NCBI GenBank assembly: GCA_913774625.1
Contig: CAJYHL010000001.1
Span: 1 to 64,000 of the forward strand
Source of the DNA: an uncultured Acidovorax sp.
Lineage (GTDB): Bacteria; Pseudomonadota; Gammaproteobacteria; Burkholderiales; Burkholderiaceae_C
Reading direction: 5' to 3'
DNA: 64,000 bases
Shown here: piece after piece, positions 1 to 8,572 of the stretch
Position numbering within the stretch: the stretch's first letter is position 1
How the letters are laid out: each line of letters starts with the position of its first letter
Program-made: the position numbers and the translations under genes
The notes under the pieces: generated by a model
Database searches by the model: none
What the model was told of the DNA's origin: nothing
Seen by the model: only the letters and a program-made list of their open reading frames with translations

Positions 1-176
1 TGCGCCGAACGCTGCGCAACAAGGGCTCGATCTCGGCGAACTTCTCTCTGCTTATGTCGCTTGGGTAGGGCTTTCTTTTCACCAAGCAATTGTCGGCTCT
101 AAAAAGATCGTAAACAGGCTCTTAGGCAGGGGCCTCGCGTCCGAATTACGATAGACGGCCAAACTCTGTCGAGAAA
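1..176. other. Left-edge stretch without a recognised gene
   Basis: This stretch is visibly richer in A and T than the rest of the window. One forward frame is open from base 2 to a stop at 152-154 and another from base 3 to a stop at 66-68, so the tail of a gene cut by the window edge is possible. Neither short translation resembles a family I know. The 3' part must hold the promoter of the AraC-type gene that starts at 177. Confidence 0.4.
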
Positions 177-1064
177 ATGCCAAACACCGCCCTGCTGCTG
201 CGCCCACCCGCCGCCCGGCCGCGCGCGCGGCCCCTGTCCTACGTCGATTCGCTCACGCCGCACCTCTTCGTGCCGAGCGCGGCGCGGCCGGTGCGGGCCA
301 AGGTGCGCGCGCTGAGCGCCGACACGCAGGTGATGCCGCACAGCCACCCCTGGGCGCAGGTGGCGATCTCGACCCAGGGCGTGATCCGGCTGACGGTGGC
401 AGGCGGCACCTACATCGTGCCGCCCTCGCGCGCGGTGTGGATCCCGCCCGGCGTGGAGCATGCGGTGACCATGGTGGAGGACGCGGACCTGCGCACGCTC
501 TACTTCCATCAGCCGCGCGGCCGCTGCGGCCCCGGCGTGGCGCGGGCCGACGAGGCGCCCTGGCGCCAGTGCCGCGTGCTGGAAATGTCCGAGCTGCTGC
601 GGGCCCTGGTGTGCGAGATGCCCGCCGAGAACGACGACGCCCCGCCCCTGCCACCCGATGCGCTGCGCCGCGAGCGCCATCTGAGCGCGCTGATCCTGGA
701 AGAGCTGCGCCGTGCCAGCGCCGTGCGGCTGGGCGTGGCGCTGCCGCGCGACAAGCGCCTGCGCCATCTGTGCGAGGCGGTGCTGGCCGATCCCACGCGC
801 CACGAGACCCTGGCCGACTGGGCGCGCGACACGGGGGCCAGCCCGCGCACGGTGGCTCGGCTTTTCCGGCTGCAGCTCTCCACCACCTTCACGCAGTGGC
901 GCCAGCAGGTGCTGCTGGCCCAGGCCGTGGCGCTGGCAGCCGGGCGCCGGCCCGTCAACCAGATCGCGGCCGAGCTGGGCTACGCCAGCCCCAGCGCTTT
1001 CAGCGCCATGGTGCGGCGCGCGGTGGGCATGCCGCCTGCGCGTTTCCTGGGGCTGCAGCCGTGA
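177..1064 (+). CDS. AraC-family transcriptional regulator with N-terminal cupin
   Basis: A 295-residue regulator. The N-terminal half looks like a cupin sensor: a paired-histidine segment (HSHPW) near residue 57, then the glycine/proline-rich strand pattern of an AraC arm (IPPGVEH). The last 100 residues form the two helix-turn-helix units of the family; the second contains QIAAELGYASPSAFS followed by a proline-containing end (MPPARF). It reads toward the LysR gene at 1145 and is convergent with it, so it is probably not part of the protocatechuate operon. Its inducer is unknown. The ATG at 177 is the first in frame. Confidence 0.85.
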   Translation: MPNTALLLRPPAARPRARPLSYVDSLTPHLFVPSAARPVRAKVRALSADTQVMPHSHPWAQVAISTQGVIRLTVAGGTYIVPPSRAVWIPPGVEHAVTMVEDADLRTLYFHQPRGRCGPGVARADEAPWRQCRVLEMSELLRALVCEMPAENDDAPPLPPDALRRERHLSALILEELRRASAVRLGVALPRDKRLRHLCEAVLADPTRHETLADWARDTGASPRTVARLFRLQLSTTFTQWRQQVLLAQAVALAAGRRPVNQIAAELGYASPSAFSAMVRRAVGMPPARFLGLQP

Positions 1065-1066
1065 GG

Positions 1067-1131
1067 TGGCTTTTGAAGTGATTTCGGGCAGTAGCCTAGG
1101 TGTTTCGTGGGCACTGCGCTATTGAAAAATG
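1067..1131. repeat. Possible decayed copy of a short Comamonadaceae dispersed repeat
   Basis: The 80 bases between two convergent genes contain TTTTGAAGTGATTTCGGGCA and end in GCGCTATTGAAAAATGAG. From memory, this resembles the short 'TTTTTGATAGCT...AAGCGCT' intergenic repeats common in Comamonadaceae genomes. Related fragments lie near 21985, 40792 and 50461. The assignment is by resemblance only. Confidence 0.3.
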
Positions 1132-1144
1132 AGCAAACAGGCGC

Positions 1145-2062
1145 TCAGCCCATGAAGGGCTCCGCCACCACCTCGCGGATCAGCGCGATGGTGGCCTGCT
1201 GCGCCAGCGTGGCTGCGCGGCGGGCCGAGGTGACCAGATGCACCTGCCCCACCACGCGGGGCGCGTCGATGGGATGCAGCAGGTAGCGCTGCGGATGGGC
1301 CGCGCTGCGCACCGCATGGCCCGGCAGCACGGCATAGCCCACGCCTTCGGAGACCAGGTCGAGGATGGCGGGCACGCCGTCGATCTCCATGGCGATCAGC
1401 GGCGTGCAGCCGATGTCGGCCATGCGCCGCTCCAGCAGCATGCGCAGCGCATTGGGCCGGCTGGGCACGACCAGCGGATGGGTGGCCAGCCGGGCCAGGG
1501 GCATGGGTGTTTCGCTGCCGCCGCCGCCCGTGCCGGGGCGGGTGTCCGGGCGCGGGGCGATGGCGAAGAGTTCCTCGTCCATCAGGTGCTCGGATGCCAG
1601 CTCGGGCGAGGCGGGCGGGTTGTAGAGCAGCGCCACGTCCAGCCGGCCGGTCTGCAGCCATTCCTGCATCTGCACCGACAGGCCTTCGCTGATGGACAGC
1701 GCCGCATCGGGCAGGCGCTGGCGGAAGGCGCGAGAGAGCGGCACGGTGAGCCGCCGCGCCAGGCTGGGCGGCAGGCCGATGCTGACCCGCCCGGTGAGCG
1801 CCCCGCGCGCCCGGCCCAGGTCTTCGCGGGCGCGCTCCACCTGGTGGAGGATGCCCCGGCCGTGCTCCAGCATCAGCCGGCCGGCGTCGGTCAGCGTCAC
1901 GCCCCGGCCATTGCGCAGCAGCAGGTTCTGGCGCAGCTCCACCTCCAGCAGGCGGATCTGGCGGCTCAGGGCGGGCTGGGCCACGGCCAGCGCCAGCGCG
2001 GCGCGGGTGAAGCTGCCCAGCTCGGCCACGCGCACGAAGTATTCGATTTGCTTGAGGTCCAT
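1145..2062 (-). CDS. LysR-family regulator, likely activator of the protocatechuate 4,5-cleavage operon
   Basis: A LysR-type regulator of 305 residues if it starts at the ATG at 2062 (MDLKQIEYFVRVAELGSFT), the canonical family N-terminus; an in-frame ATG 12 codons upstream is less likely. The winged helix-turn-helix occupies residues 1-60 (AVAQPALSRQIRLLE), and the rest is the effector-binding domain. It is divergent from the operon beginning at 2416, with inverted repeats between them. LysR proteins activating meta-cleavage operons are known in Comamonas, so control of this operon is a strong positional inference. The effector cannot be read from the sequence. Confidence 0.85.
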   Translation of the reverse strand: MDLKQIEYFVRVAELGSFTRAALALAVAQPALSRQIRLLEVELRQNLLLRNGRGVTLTDAGRLMLEHGRGILHQVERAREDLGRARGALTGRVSIGLPPSLARRLTVPLSRAFRQRLPDAALSISEGLSVQMQEWLQTGRLDVALLYNPPASPELASEHLMDEELFAIAPRPDTRPGTGGGGSETPMPLARLATHPLVVPSRPNALRMLLERRMADIGCTPLIAMEIDGVPAILDLVSEGVGYAVLPGHAVRSAAHPQRYLLHPIDAPRVVGQVHLVTSARRAATLAQQATIALIREVVAEPFMG

Positions 2063-2104
2063 GGATGAAAGAGGGGCGGCGTGGCTGGACACGCCCAAAA
2101 CCAG

Positions 2105-2145
2105 GGGTTAACCCTGAAAAGCCACATAACTGCCGCCATGTTATG
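2105..2145. promoter_or_regulatory. Candidate LysR operator region
   Basis: Two dyads lie upstream of the divergent LysR gene. One is the perfect palindrome GGGTTAACCC at 2105-2114. The other is CATAAC at 2125-2130 paired with GTTATG at 2140-2145 across a 9-base spacer, which fits the usual size and T...A form of a LysR box. The remaining bases to 2415 are G+C-rich, and 2289-2340 contains a degenerate TTCGACNAGCTCAGG-type dispersed repeat; no gene is visible there. Confidence 0.5.
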
Positions 2146-2415
2146 CCGATTTGCTCTAGCTGATAGCGGGCCATGCCGGTGTGCAGGGGCCAGATGGCAC
2201 GCAAGAATGCGCCAACGCCTGCAGTGCCGGGCTGCCTGGCTCCCAAGCCCAGGCCAGCCGGCTCGACGCTGTGCCGGGTGGCTGCCCTCGCTTCGACCTT
2301 TCGACCAGCTCAGGGCAGGCCCAGCTCGGCCCGAACGGACTGGAATGAGCGGGCCGCCAGGCTTGCGCAGGCCCGGTCCACGACAACGAACACTCGCACG
2401 GAGACACGCTCGAAC

Positions 2416-3114
2416 ATGTCCACCCCCCCGGTTCTTCGCGGTATTTCATCCATGGCCACCCGTGCCCTGCTGGCCGAGCTGGTGGCGGCGTGGCAGCAGC
2501 AGTCGGGCCGCGAGGCCGCCATCGAATCGGTGGGCGGCGTCGATGCGGCCCGGCGCGTGCGCGAAGGCCATGAGCCCTTCGACGTGGTGGTGCTGGCGTC
2601 CGACGCCATCGCCAAGCTCGAATCCGCCGGCCGCATCGTGCCCGGCAGCGTGACGCCGCTGGTGCGCTCCGGCGTGGCCGTGGCCGTGCCGGCCGGCGCG
2701 CCGCAGCCCGCCATCGCCACCGAGGCCCAGCTGCGCGAAGCCGTGCTGGCCGCGCCCACCATCGGCTATTCGACCGGCCCGAGCGGCGTGGCGCTGCAGC
2801 AGCTGTTCGAGCGCTGGGGCATCGCCGATGCGGTCAAGGACCGCACCGTGCAGGCGCCGGCCGGCACGCCCGTGGGCGCGCTGGTGGCGCGCGGCGAGGT
2901 GGCGCTGGGCTTCCAGCAGCTGAGCGAAATGCTGCATGTCGAAGGCATCGCCGTGCTCGGCCCGCTGCCCGATGCGGTGCAGATCACCACCGTGTTCAGC
3001 GCCGCCGTGGTGGCGGGCGCCGCCCAGGAAACCGCCGCGCGCGAATTGCTGGCCTTCATGGCCTCGCCCGCCACGGCCCAGGCCAAGCGCCGCCAGGGCA
3101 TGGACCCCGCCTGA
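2416..3114 (+). CDS. ModA-like substrate-binding protein without a signal peptide
   Basis: A 232-residue protein with the fold signature of type-2 periplasmic binding proteins related to ModA: an early helix (LAELVAAWQQQSG), a PFDVVVLASDAI segment, and a C-terminal AFMASPATAQAKRR helix. It begins MSTPPVLRGISSMA, with no hydrophobic signal sequence, and no ModB or ModC gene is near. An ATG further upstream would add only low-quality sequence containing a dispersed repeat, so 2416 is preferred. It is first in the protocatechuate operon and 59 bases ahead of ligJ. It may therefore be a cytoplasmic protein with a catabolic or sensing role; a function cannot be assigned. Confidence 0.75.
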   Translation: MSTPPVLRGISSMATRALLAELVAAWQQQSGREAAIESVGGVDAARRVREGHEPFDVVVLASDAIAKLESAGRIVPGSVTPLVRSGVAVAVPAGAPQPAIATEAQLREAVLAAPTIGYSTGPSGVALQQLFERWGIADAVKDRTVQAPAGTPVGALVARGEVALGFQQLSEMLHVEGIAVLGPLPDAVQITTVFSAAVVAGAAQETAARELLAFMASPATAQAKRRQGMDPA

Positions 3115-3172
3115 CCCCCAGCCATCCTTTTCCTTTTTTCTTTCCCCTCATTCCCACGGAGCTTCCCGCATC

Positions 3173-4201
3173 ATGATCATCGACTGCCACGGCCATTACA
3201 CGACCGCGCCCAAGGCGCTGGAGAACTGGCGCAATGCCCAGATCGCGGGCATCAAGGACCCGTCCGCCAAGCCCAACCCGTCCGACCTGAAGATCAGCGA
3301 CGACGAACTGCGCGAGTCCATCGAGAGCAACCAGCTGCGCCTGATGAAGGAACGCGGCAGCGACCTGACCATCTTCAGCCCGCGCGCGAGCTTCATGGCC
3401 CACCACATCGGCGACTTCGAGGTCTCCAGCACCTGGGCCGCCATCTGCAACGAGCTCTGCTATCGCGTCGCGCAGCTCTTTCCCGACCATTTCGTGCCCG
3501 CTGCCATGCTGCCGCAGTCGCCCGGCGTCGATCCCAAGACCTGCATTCCCGAGCTGGTCAAGTGCGTGGAGCAGTACGGCAACGTGGGCATCAACCTGAA
3601 CCCGGACCCGAGCGGCGGCCACTGGACGAGCCCGCCCCTGACGGACCGCCACTGGTACCCCATCTACGAGAAGATGGTGGAGTACGACATCCCCGCCATG
3701 ATCCACGTGAGCACCAGCTGCAACGCGTGCTTCCACACCACCGGCGCGCACTACCTGAACGCCGACACCACGGCCGTGATGCAGTGCATCCAGGGCGATC
3801 TGTTCAAGGACTTCCCCACGCTGAAGTTCGTCATTCCCCACGGCGGCGGCGCCGTGCCCTACCACTGGGGCCGCTTCCGGGGCCTGGCGCAGGAGATGAA
3901 GAAGCCGCTGCTGGAAGAGCACCTGCTGAACAACATCTTCTTCGACACCTGCGTCTATCACCAGCCCGGCATCGACCTGCTGACCCGCGTGATCCCGGTC
4001 AAGAACATCCTTTTTGCCAGCGAAATGATCGGCGCCGTGCGCGGCATCGACCCGCAGACCGGCCACTACTACGACGACACCAAGCGTTACGTGAACGCCA
4101 CGGCCAACCTGAGCGACGAGGAGCGCTACCAGGTCTTCGAAGGCAACGCGCGCCGCGTGTTCCCGCGCCTGGACGCGCAGCTCAAGGCCAAGGGGCGCTG
4201 A
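3173..4201 (+). CDS. ligJ: 4-oxalomesaconate hydratase (LigJ/PmdE type)
   Basis: A 342-residue amidohydrolase-superfamily protein that adds water to 4-oxalomesaconate to give 4-carboxy-4-hydroxy-2-oxoadipate, the penultimate step of protocatechuate 4,5-cleavage. It starts MIIDCHGHYTTAPKALE, with the metal-binding HGH pair, and later has IHVSTSC and VIPHGGGAVPYHWGRF, typical of this hydratase rather than of decarboxylase relatives. Length matches LigJ. A GGAG precedes the ATG by about 10 bases. It lies in one operon with ligK, ligI, ligA, ligB and ligC, which settles the assignment. Confidence 0.92.
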   Translation: MIIDCHGHYTTAPKALENWRNAQIAGIKDPSAKPNPSDLKISDDELRESIESNQLRLMKERGSDLTIFSPRASFMAHHIGDFEVSSTWAAICNELCYRVAQLFPDHFVPAAMLPQSPGVDPKTCIPELVKCVEQYGNVGINLNPDPSGGHWTSPPLTDRHWYPIYEKMVEYDIPAMIHVSTSCNACFHTTGAHYLNADTTAVMQCIQGDLFKDFPTLKFVIPHGGGAVPYHWGRFRGLAQEMKKPLLEEHLLNNIFFDTCVYHQPGIDLLTRVIPVKNILFASEMIGAVRGIDPQTGHYYDDTKRYVNATANLSDEERYQVFEGNARRVFPRLDAQLKAKGR

Positions 4202-4262
4202 TCCCCGGGCCATGACGGATACGGCAGAAAACTAAAAAAAGACGGCACACCGGAGACAAGCC

Positions 4263-5633
4263 ATGACCCCGACCCGACATCCAGACGACATCGACGTTCA
4301 GACCTTCTTCGACCAGCACCGCATCTCGGGCCTGCAGTGGCTGATCTTCGGGCTGTGCTTCCTGATGGTGGTGCTGGACGGCTTCGACACCGCCGCCATC
4401 GGCTACATCGCGCCTTCGCTCATCCGCGAATGGGGCGTGACCAAGGCGGCCATCGCGCCGGTGCTGAGCGCCGCGCTCTTCGGCCTGGCGGCCGGCGCCT
4501 TCGTGGCGGGCCCGCTGGCCGACCGGCTGGGCCGCAAGCGCGTGCTGACGGTCTCGGTGCTGGTCTTCGGCGCGGCCTGCCTGGCGTCGGCCCACAGCCG
4601 CGACCTGGCCGAGCTGGGCGTGCTGCGCTTCATCACCGGCCTGGGCCTGGGCGCCGCCATGCCCACGGCCGTCACGCTGACCAGCGAATACTGCCCCTCG
4701 CAGCGCCGCGCGCTGCTGACCAACGCCATGTTCTGCGGCTTTCCGCTGGGCGCGGCCCTGGGCGGCTTCCTGGCGGCCTGGATGATTCCCCACTGGGGCT
4801 GGCGCAGCGTGCTGGAGCTGGGCGGCGGCGCGCCCCTGGTGCTGGGGCTGCTGATGCTGGCGCTGATGCCGGAATCCGTGCGCTACCTGGTCGCGCGCGG
4901 CGCGCCGGCCGAGCGCGTGAGCGCCGTCCTGCAGCGCATCTCGGCTTCGGCCGCAGGCGCCCGCCGTTTCGTGCTGGCCGAGGCCCGCCCCGAAAGCGGT
5001 GCCCGCAGCGGCCTGGGCGTGGTGTTCTCGCGCGACTACCGCCTGGGCACGCTGATGCTCTGGCTGGCCTATTTCATGGGCCTGGTGATCTTCTATGCGC
5101 TCATCAACTGGATGCCGGTGCTGCTGGCCGAAGGCGGCCTCACGCCCGAGCGCGCCACGCTGATCTCCGCGCTCTTTCCGCTGGGCGGCGTGGGCGCCGT
5201 GTTCTTCGGCTGGCTGATGGACCGCTTCAACGCCAACCGCATCATCGCCCTGGGCTTCGCGCTCACCGCCGTGGCGCTCTACGCCATCGGCCAGGCCGTC
5301 GGCAACCTGGGCGCGCTGGTCGTGGTGGTGTTCGTCGCCGGCACCCTCATGAACACCGCGCAGTCTTCGCTGCCCACGCTGGCCGCCGCCTTCTATCCCA
5401 CCAGCGGCCGCGCCACGGGCGTGGCGTGGATGCTGGGCGTGGGCCGGCTGGGCGGCATCGCCGGCTCCTTCCTGGTGGCGCAGCTGGCCGCGGCCCACCT
5501 GGGCTTCGGCCACATCTTCGCCGTGGTCGCCGTGCCCGGCCTGATCGCCACGGCGGCCCTGCTGATCAAGCAGGCGGCGCACCCCGAGAGCGGCACGCGC
5601 CGCGCAGGGGCCGGCGAGGTGGCCGCCCATTGA
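4263..5633 (+). CDS. Aromatic acid:H+ symporter, major facilitator superfamily (PcaK/PmdK-like)
   Basis: A 456-residue inner-membrane transporter with about twelve membrane helices. The N-terminal part holds [19 protein letters not shown], the family motif with the DGFD aspartate of the aromatic acid:H+ symporters, and [13 protein letters not shown] between helices 2 and 3. PcaK-type carriers import 4-hydroxybenzoate or protocatechuate, matching the operon. A GGAG lies 7 bases before the ATG. It sits between ligJ and ligK in the same orientation. The exact substrate is inferred from context. Confidence 0.88.
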   Translation: MTPTRHPDDIDVQTFFDQHRISGLQWLIFGLCFLMVVLDGFDTAAIGYIAPSLIREWGVTKAAIAPVLSAALFGLAAGAFVAGPLADRLGRKRVLTVSVLVFGAACLASAHSRDLAELGVLRFITGLGLGAAMPTAVTLTSEYCPSQRRALLTNAMFCGFPLGAALGGFLAAWMIPHWGWRSVLELGGGAPLVLGLLMLALMPESVRYLVARGAPAERVSAVLQRISASAAGARRFVLAEARPESGARSGLGVVFSRDYRLGTLMLWLAYFMGLVIFYALINWMPVLLAEGGLTPERATLISALFPLGGVGAVFFGWLMDRFNANRIIALGFALTAVALYAIGQAVGNLGALVVVVFVAGTLMNTAQSSLPTLAAAFYPTSGRATGVAWMLGVGRLGGIAGSFLVAQLAAAHLGFGHIFAVVAVPGLIATAALLIKQAAHPESGTRRAGAGEVAAH

Positions 5634-5682
5634 CGGCGGCTACACCCGTTCTTCCTCCACTTCTTTCACAGGACCCACAGAC

Positions 5683-6366
5683 ATGTACGAACTCGGAGTC
5701 GTCTATCGCAACATCCAGCGCGCCGACCGCGCCGCCGCCGACGGCCTGGCCGCGCTGGGCTCGGCCACGGTGCACGAGGCCATGGGCCGCGTGGGCCTGC
5801 TCAAGCCCTACATGCGCCCCATCTATCCCGGCGCGCAGGTCTCGGGCACGGCCGTGACGGTGCTGCTGCACCCCGGCGACAACTGGATGCTGCACGTCGC
5901 GGCCGAACAGATCCAACCCGGCGACGTGGTGGTGGCCGCCATCACCGCCGAATGCACCGACGGCTATTTCGGCGACCTGCTGGCCACCAGCTTCCAGGCG
6001 CGCGGCGCCCGCGCGCTCGTCATCGATGCCGGCGTGCGCGACGTGAAGACGCTGCAGGAGATGGACTTCCCCGTCTGGAGCAAGTGCATCAGCAGCAAGG
6101 GCTGCATCAAGGCCACCATCGGCTCGGTGAACATCCCCGTGGTCTGCGCCGGCATGCTGGTGACGCCCGGCGACGTGATCGTGGCCGACGACGACGGCGT
6201 GGTCTGCGTGCCCGCAGCCCGTGCCGTGGAGACGCTGGCCGCCGCGCAGAAGCGCGAATCCTTCGAGGGCGAGAAGCGCGCCAAGCTGGCCTCGGGCGTG
6301 CTGGGCCTGGACATGTACAAGATGCGCGAGCCCCTGGCGGCCGCGGGCCTCAAGTACATCGACTGA
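5683..6366 (+). CDS. ligK: 4-carboxy-4-hydroxy-2-oxoadipate aldolase (LigK/PmdF type)
   Basis: A 227-residue class II pyruvate aldolase of the RraA-like fold. It splits 4-carboxy-4-hydroxy-2-oxoadipate into pyruvate and oxaloacetate, the last step of the pathway, and relatives also decarboxylate oxaloacetate. Visible motifs are [19 protein letters not shown] and the following GVRDV, whose Arg-Asp pair is the metal and catalytic signature, then [15 protein letters not shown]. Length equals characterised family members. It lies 49 bases after the transporter gene. Confidence 0.93.
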   Translation: MYELGVVYRNIQRADRAAADGLAALGSATVHEAMGRVGLLKPYMRPIYPGAQVSGTAVTVLLHPGDNWMLHVAAEQIQPGDVVVAAITAECTDGYFGDLLATSFQARGARALVIDAGVRDVKTLQEMDFPVWSKCISSKGCIKATIGSVNIPVVCAGMLVTPGDVIVADDDGVVCVPAARAVETLAAAQKRESFEGEKRAKLASGVLGLDMYKMREPLAAAGLKYID

Positions 6367-6450
6367 GCCCCCGCCTGCTTTCCCGCCGCTCCCTCCGCGC
6401 TACCGCTTCCCCTGGCCTTCCCCCCATTCCATAAAGAGAGACAAAAAGCC

Positions 6451-7464
6451 ATGACGAAACGTGCCACCTCCATCGCCCGCCGCACCCTGCTGGCCTTCGC
6501 CGCCACGGCGGCCTGCGCCCTGCCCCTGGCTTCCCAGGCGCAGCAGCCGGCGCCCGCCGCCGCCTGGCCGACCAAGCCGGTGCGCATCATCACGCCCTTT
6601 CCGGTGGGCGGCGGACCCGACGGCGTGGCGCGGCTGGTGGCCGACCGGCTCTCGCGCGCCTGGGGCCAGCCGGTGACGGTGGACAACCGCCCGGGCGGCA
6701 ACGGCTTCATCGCCATCGACGCCTTCAAGCGCGGCGCCAAGGACGGCACCGACATGATCGTGCTGGACAACGTCCACCTGGCCGCCTACCCCAGCCTCTT
6801 CAAGAAGCTGCCCTACGACCCGGTGAAGGACTTCGACCCCCTGCTGCCGCTCTTCAAGGGCTACTTCTTCTTCACCGTGCCCACCAACAGCCCCTACCGC
6901 TCGGTGGCCGACCTGATCGCCGACGCCAAGGCCCACCCGGGCAAGCTCAACTACGGCTCGTGGTCGGTGGGCAATCCGGTGCATCTGGGCTCGGAGCTTT
7001 TCGAGTCCATGACCGGCACGCAGATGGAGCACATCGTCTACAAGGAAACCACGCAGCTCTATACCTCGGTCTCCACGGGCGATCTGGCCTTCGCGCTGGG
7101 CACCGCCGCCACGGCCGGGCCGCTGCAGCGCGCGGGCAAGCTGCGCTTCCTGGCCATCGCCGCGCCGCAGCGCTCGGCCAGCTACCCCGACGTGCCCACG
7201 GTGGCCGAAGCGGGCGGCCCCAAGGGCTTCGAGGTGATCGGCTGGAACGCCATCGCCGTGCCGCCGGGCCTGCCCGCCGCCGTCACCGACAAGATCAAGC
7301 GCGACGTGGAAGACGCCCTGAAGTCGCCCGAGGTGCTGGAGAAGTTCAAGAGCTTCGCCTACGAGCCCTTCCCCACCACCCGCGCGCAGTTCAACCAGTT
7401 CATCCAGAGCGAGAGCCAGCGTTTCGGCGACGTGATCCGCAAGGCCAACGTGACGCTGGACTGA
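6451..7464 (+). CDS. Bug/TctC-type tripartite tricarboxylate transporter receptor
   Basis: A 337-residue periplasmic solute receptor with a Sec signal peptide ending near residue 30 (ALPLASQAQ). The mature part begins WPTKPVRIITPFPVGGGPDGVARLVAD, the standard N-terminus of Bug proteins, and NRPGGNG follows. Such receptors deliver carboxylates to a TctA/TctB membrane pair, which is not encoded in this window. Its position in the operon suggests a ligand of protocatechuate or related aromatic acid type. A second, different Bug gene follows after 14 bases. Confidence 0.85.
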   Translation: MTKRATSIARRTLLAFAATAACALPLASQAQQPAPAAAWPTKPVRIITPFPVGGGPDGVARLVADRLSRAWGQPVTVDNRPGGNGFIAIDAFKRGAKDGTDMIVLDNVHLAAYPSLFKKLPYDPVKDFDPLLPLFKGYFFFTVPTNSPYRSVADLIADAKAHPGKLNYGSWSVGNPVHLGSELFESMTGTQMEHIVYKETTQLYTSVSTGDLAFALGTAATAGPLQRAGKLRFLAIAAPQRSASYPDVPTVAEAGGPKGFEVIGWNAIAVPPGLPAAVTDKIKRDVEDALKSPEVLEKFKSFAYEPFPTTRAQFNQFIQSESQRFGDVIRKANVTLD

Positions 7465-7478
7465 GCCGGAACACCGCC

Positions 7479-8492
7479 ATGGCCGCCACGACCTCTTCCC
7501 TGCCCGCTCCCGTTCCTGCTCCCTCGCGCCGCCGCGTGCTGGCGGGCGGCGCGGCCCTGGCCGCCGGTGCGGTCCTGCCCGCGCGCGCCGATGCGCCCTA
7601 CCCCGCGCGGCCGGTGCGCCTGCTGGTGGGCTATTCGGCTGGCGGCGCGGTCGATGCGGTGGCCCGCAGCCTGGGGCAGGCGCTGGCGGCCAGCCTGGGC
7701 CAGCCTTTCGTGGTGGACAACAAGCCCGGCGCGGGCAGCAACATCGCCGTCAAGGCCGCCATCGACGCGCCGGCCGACGGCTACACCCTGCTGGTCGCGG
7801 CCAATGCGCTGGCGGCCAACATGGCGCTCTACCAGCCCGCGCCCTTCGATGCCGAACGCGACCTGGCCGCCATTTCGCTGATCGGCCGCGTGCCGGTGGT
7901 CATCGCCGCGAATGCCCAGGCGCCCTACGCCAGCATCGGCCAGCTGATCGTGGCGGCCAAGGCCCGGCCGCGCGCCATCGCCTTCGCATCGCCCGGCAAC
8001 GGATCGACGCCGCACATGGCGGTGGAATTCTTCGAGCGTGCCGCCGGCATCGAACTGCAGCACGTGCCCTACCGCGGCGGCGCGCAGGCGCTGACCGACG
8101 TGATCGGCGGGCAACTGCCGCTGATCGCCGTGAACGCGCTGGAGGCCCTGCCGCACGCGAAGAGCGGCAAGCTCAAGGTGCTGGCCGTGCTCAGCCCCGG
8201 CCGCAGCGCCGTGCTGCCCGACGTGCCCACCATCGCCGAATCGGGCTTTCCCGGCTTCGAGGCCTCCGTCTGGTACGGCCTGGTGGCCCCGGCCGGCACG
8301 CCCCGGCCCATCGTGGACCGGCTGCACGCCGAGGTGCAGAAGGCCCTGCAGACCCCGGGCATGCGCGAGCGCATGGCCCAGGTGGGTGGCGAGGTGCTGC
8401 CCGGCAGCCGCGATGCCTTCGCGCAGCTGATCCATTCCGAGCGGCAGCGCTACGAGAAGCTGGTGCGCGAGGCGCGCATCCAGCCCGATTGA
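7479..8492 (+). CDS. Second Bug/TctC-type solute receptor, probable Tat substrate
   Basis: A 337-residue Bug receptor. The signal region contains SRRRVLAGGAALAAGAVLP, a twin-arginine-like motif followed by a short hydrophobic stretch, so Tat export is possible. The mature part starts YPARPVRLLVGYSAGGAVDAV and has NKPGAGSNIA, both family hallmarks. It is clearly diverged from the adjacent Bug protein, so the two may bind different acids. The ATG at 7479 lies just after the preceding stop; no TctA or TctB gene is present nearby. Confidence 0.83.
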   Translation: MAATTSSLPAPVPAPSRRRVLAGGAALAAGAVLPARADAPYPARPVRLLVGYSAGGAVDAVARSLGQALAASLGQPFVVDNKPGAGSNIAVKAAIDAPADGYTLLVAANALAANMALYQPAPFDAERDLAAISLIGRVPVVIAANAQAPYASIGQLIVAAKARPRAIAFASPGNGSTPHMAVEFFERAAGIELQHVPYRGGAQALTDVIGGQLPLIAVNALEALPHAKSGKLKVLAVLSPGRSAVLPDVPTIAESGFPGFEASVWYGLVAPAGTPRPIVDRLHAEVQKALQTPGMRERMAQVGGEVLPGSRDAFAQLIHSERQRYEKLVREARIQPD

Positions 8493-8572
8493 TGGGTTGA
8501 TGAAGCAGCCGCCCTGCCCTCACCTTCGTTCCTTGTTTGTCTCCATCCCCTCCGTGTGAAAGCGATCCTTCC

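Noticed and set aside
4182-5630. 482-residue minus-strand frame opposite the aromatic acid symporter
   Set aside because: It has the His/Gln/Arg/Gly composition of an antisense shadow and lies opposite a clear twelve-helix transporter.
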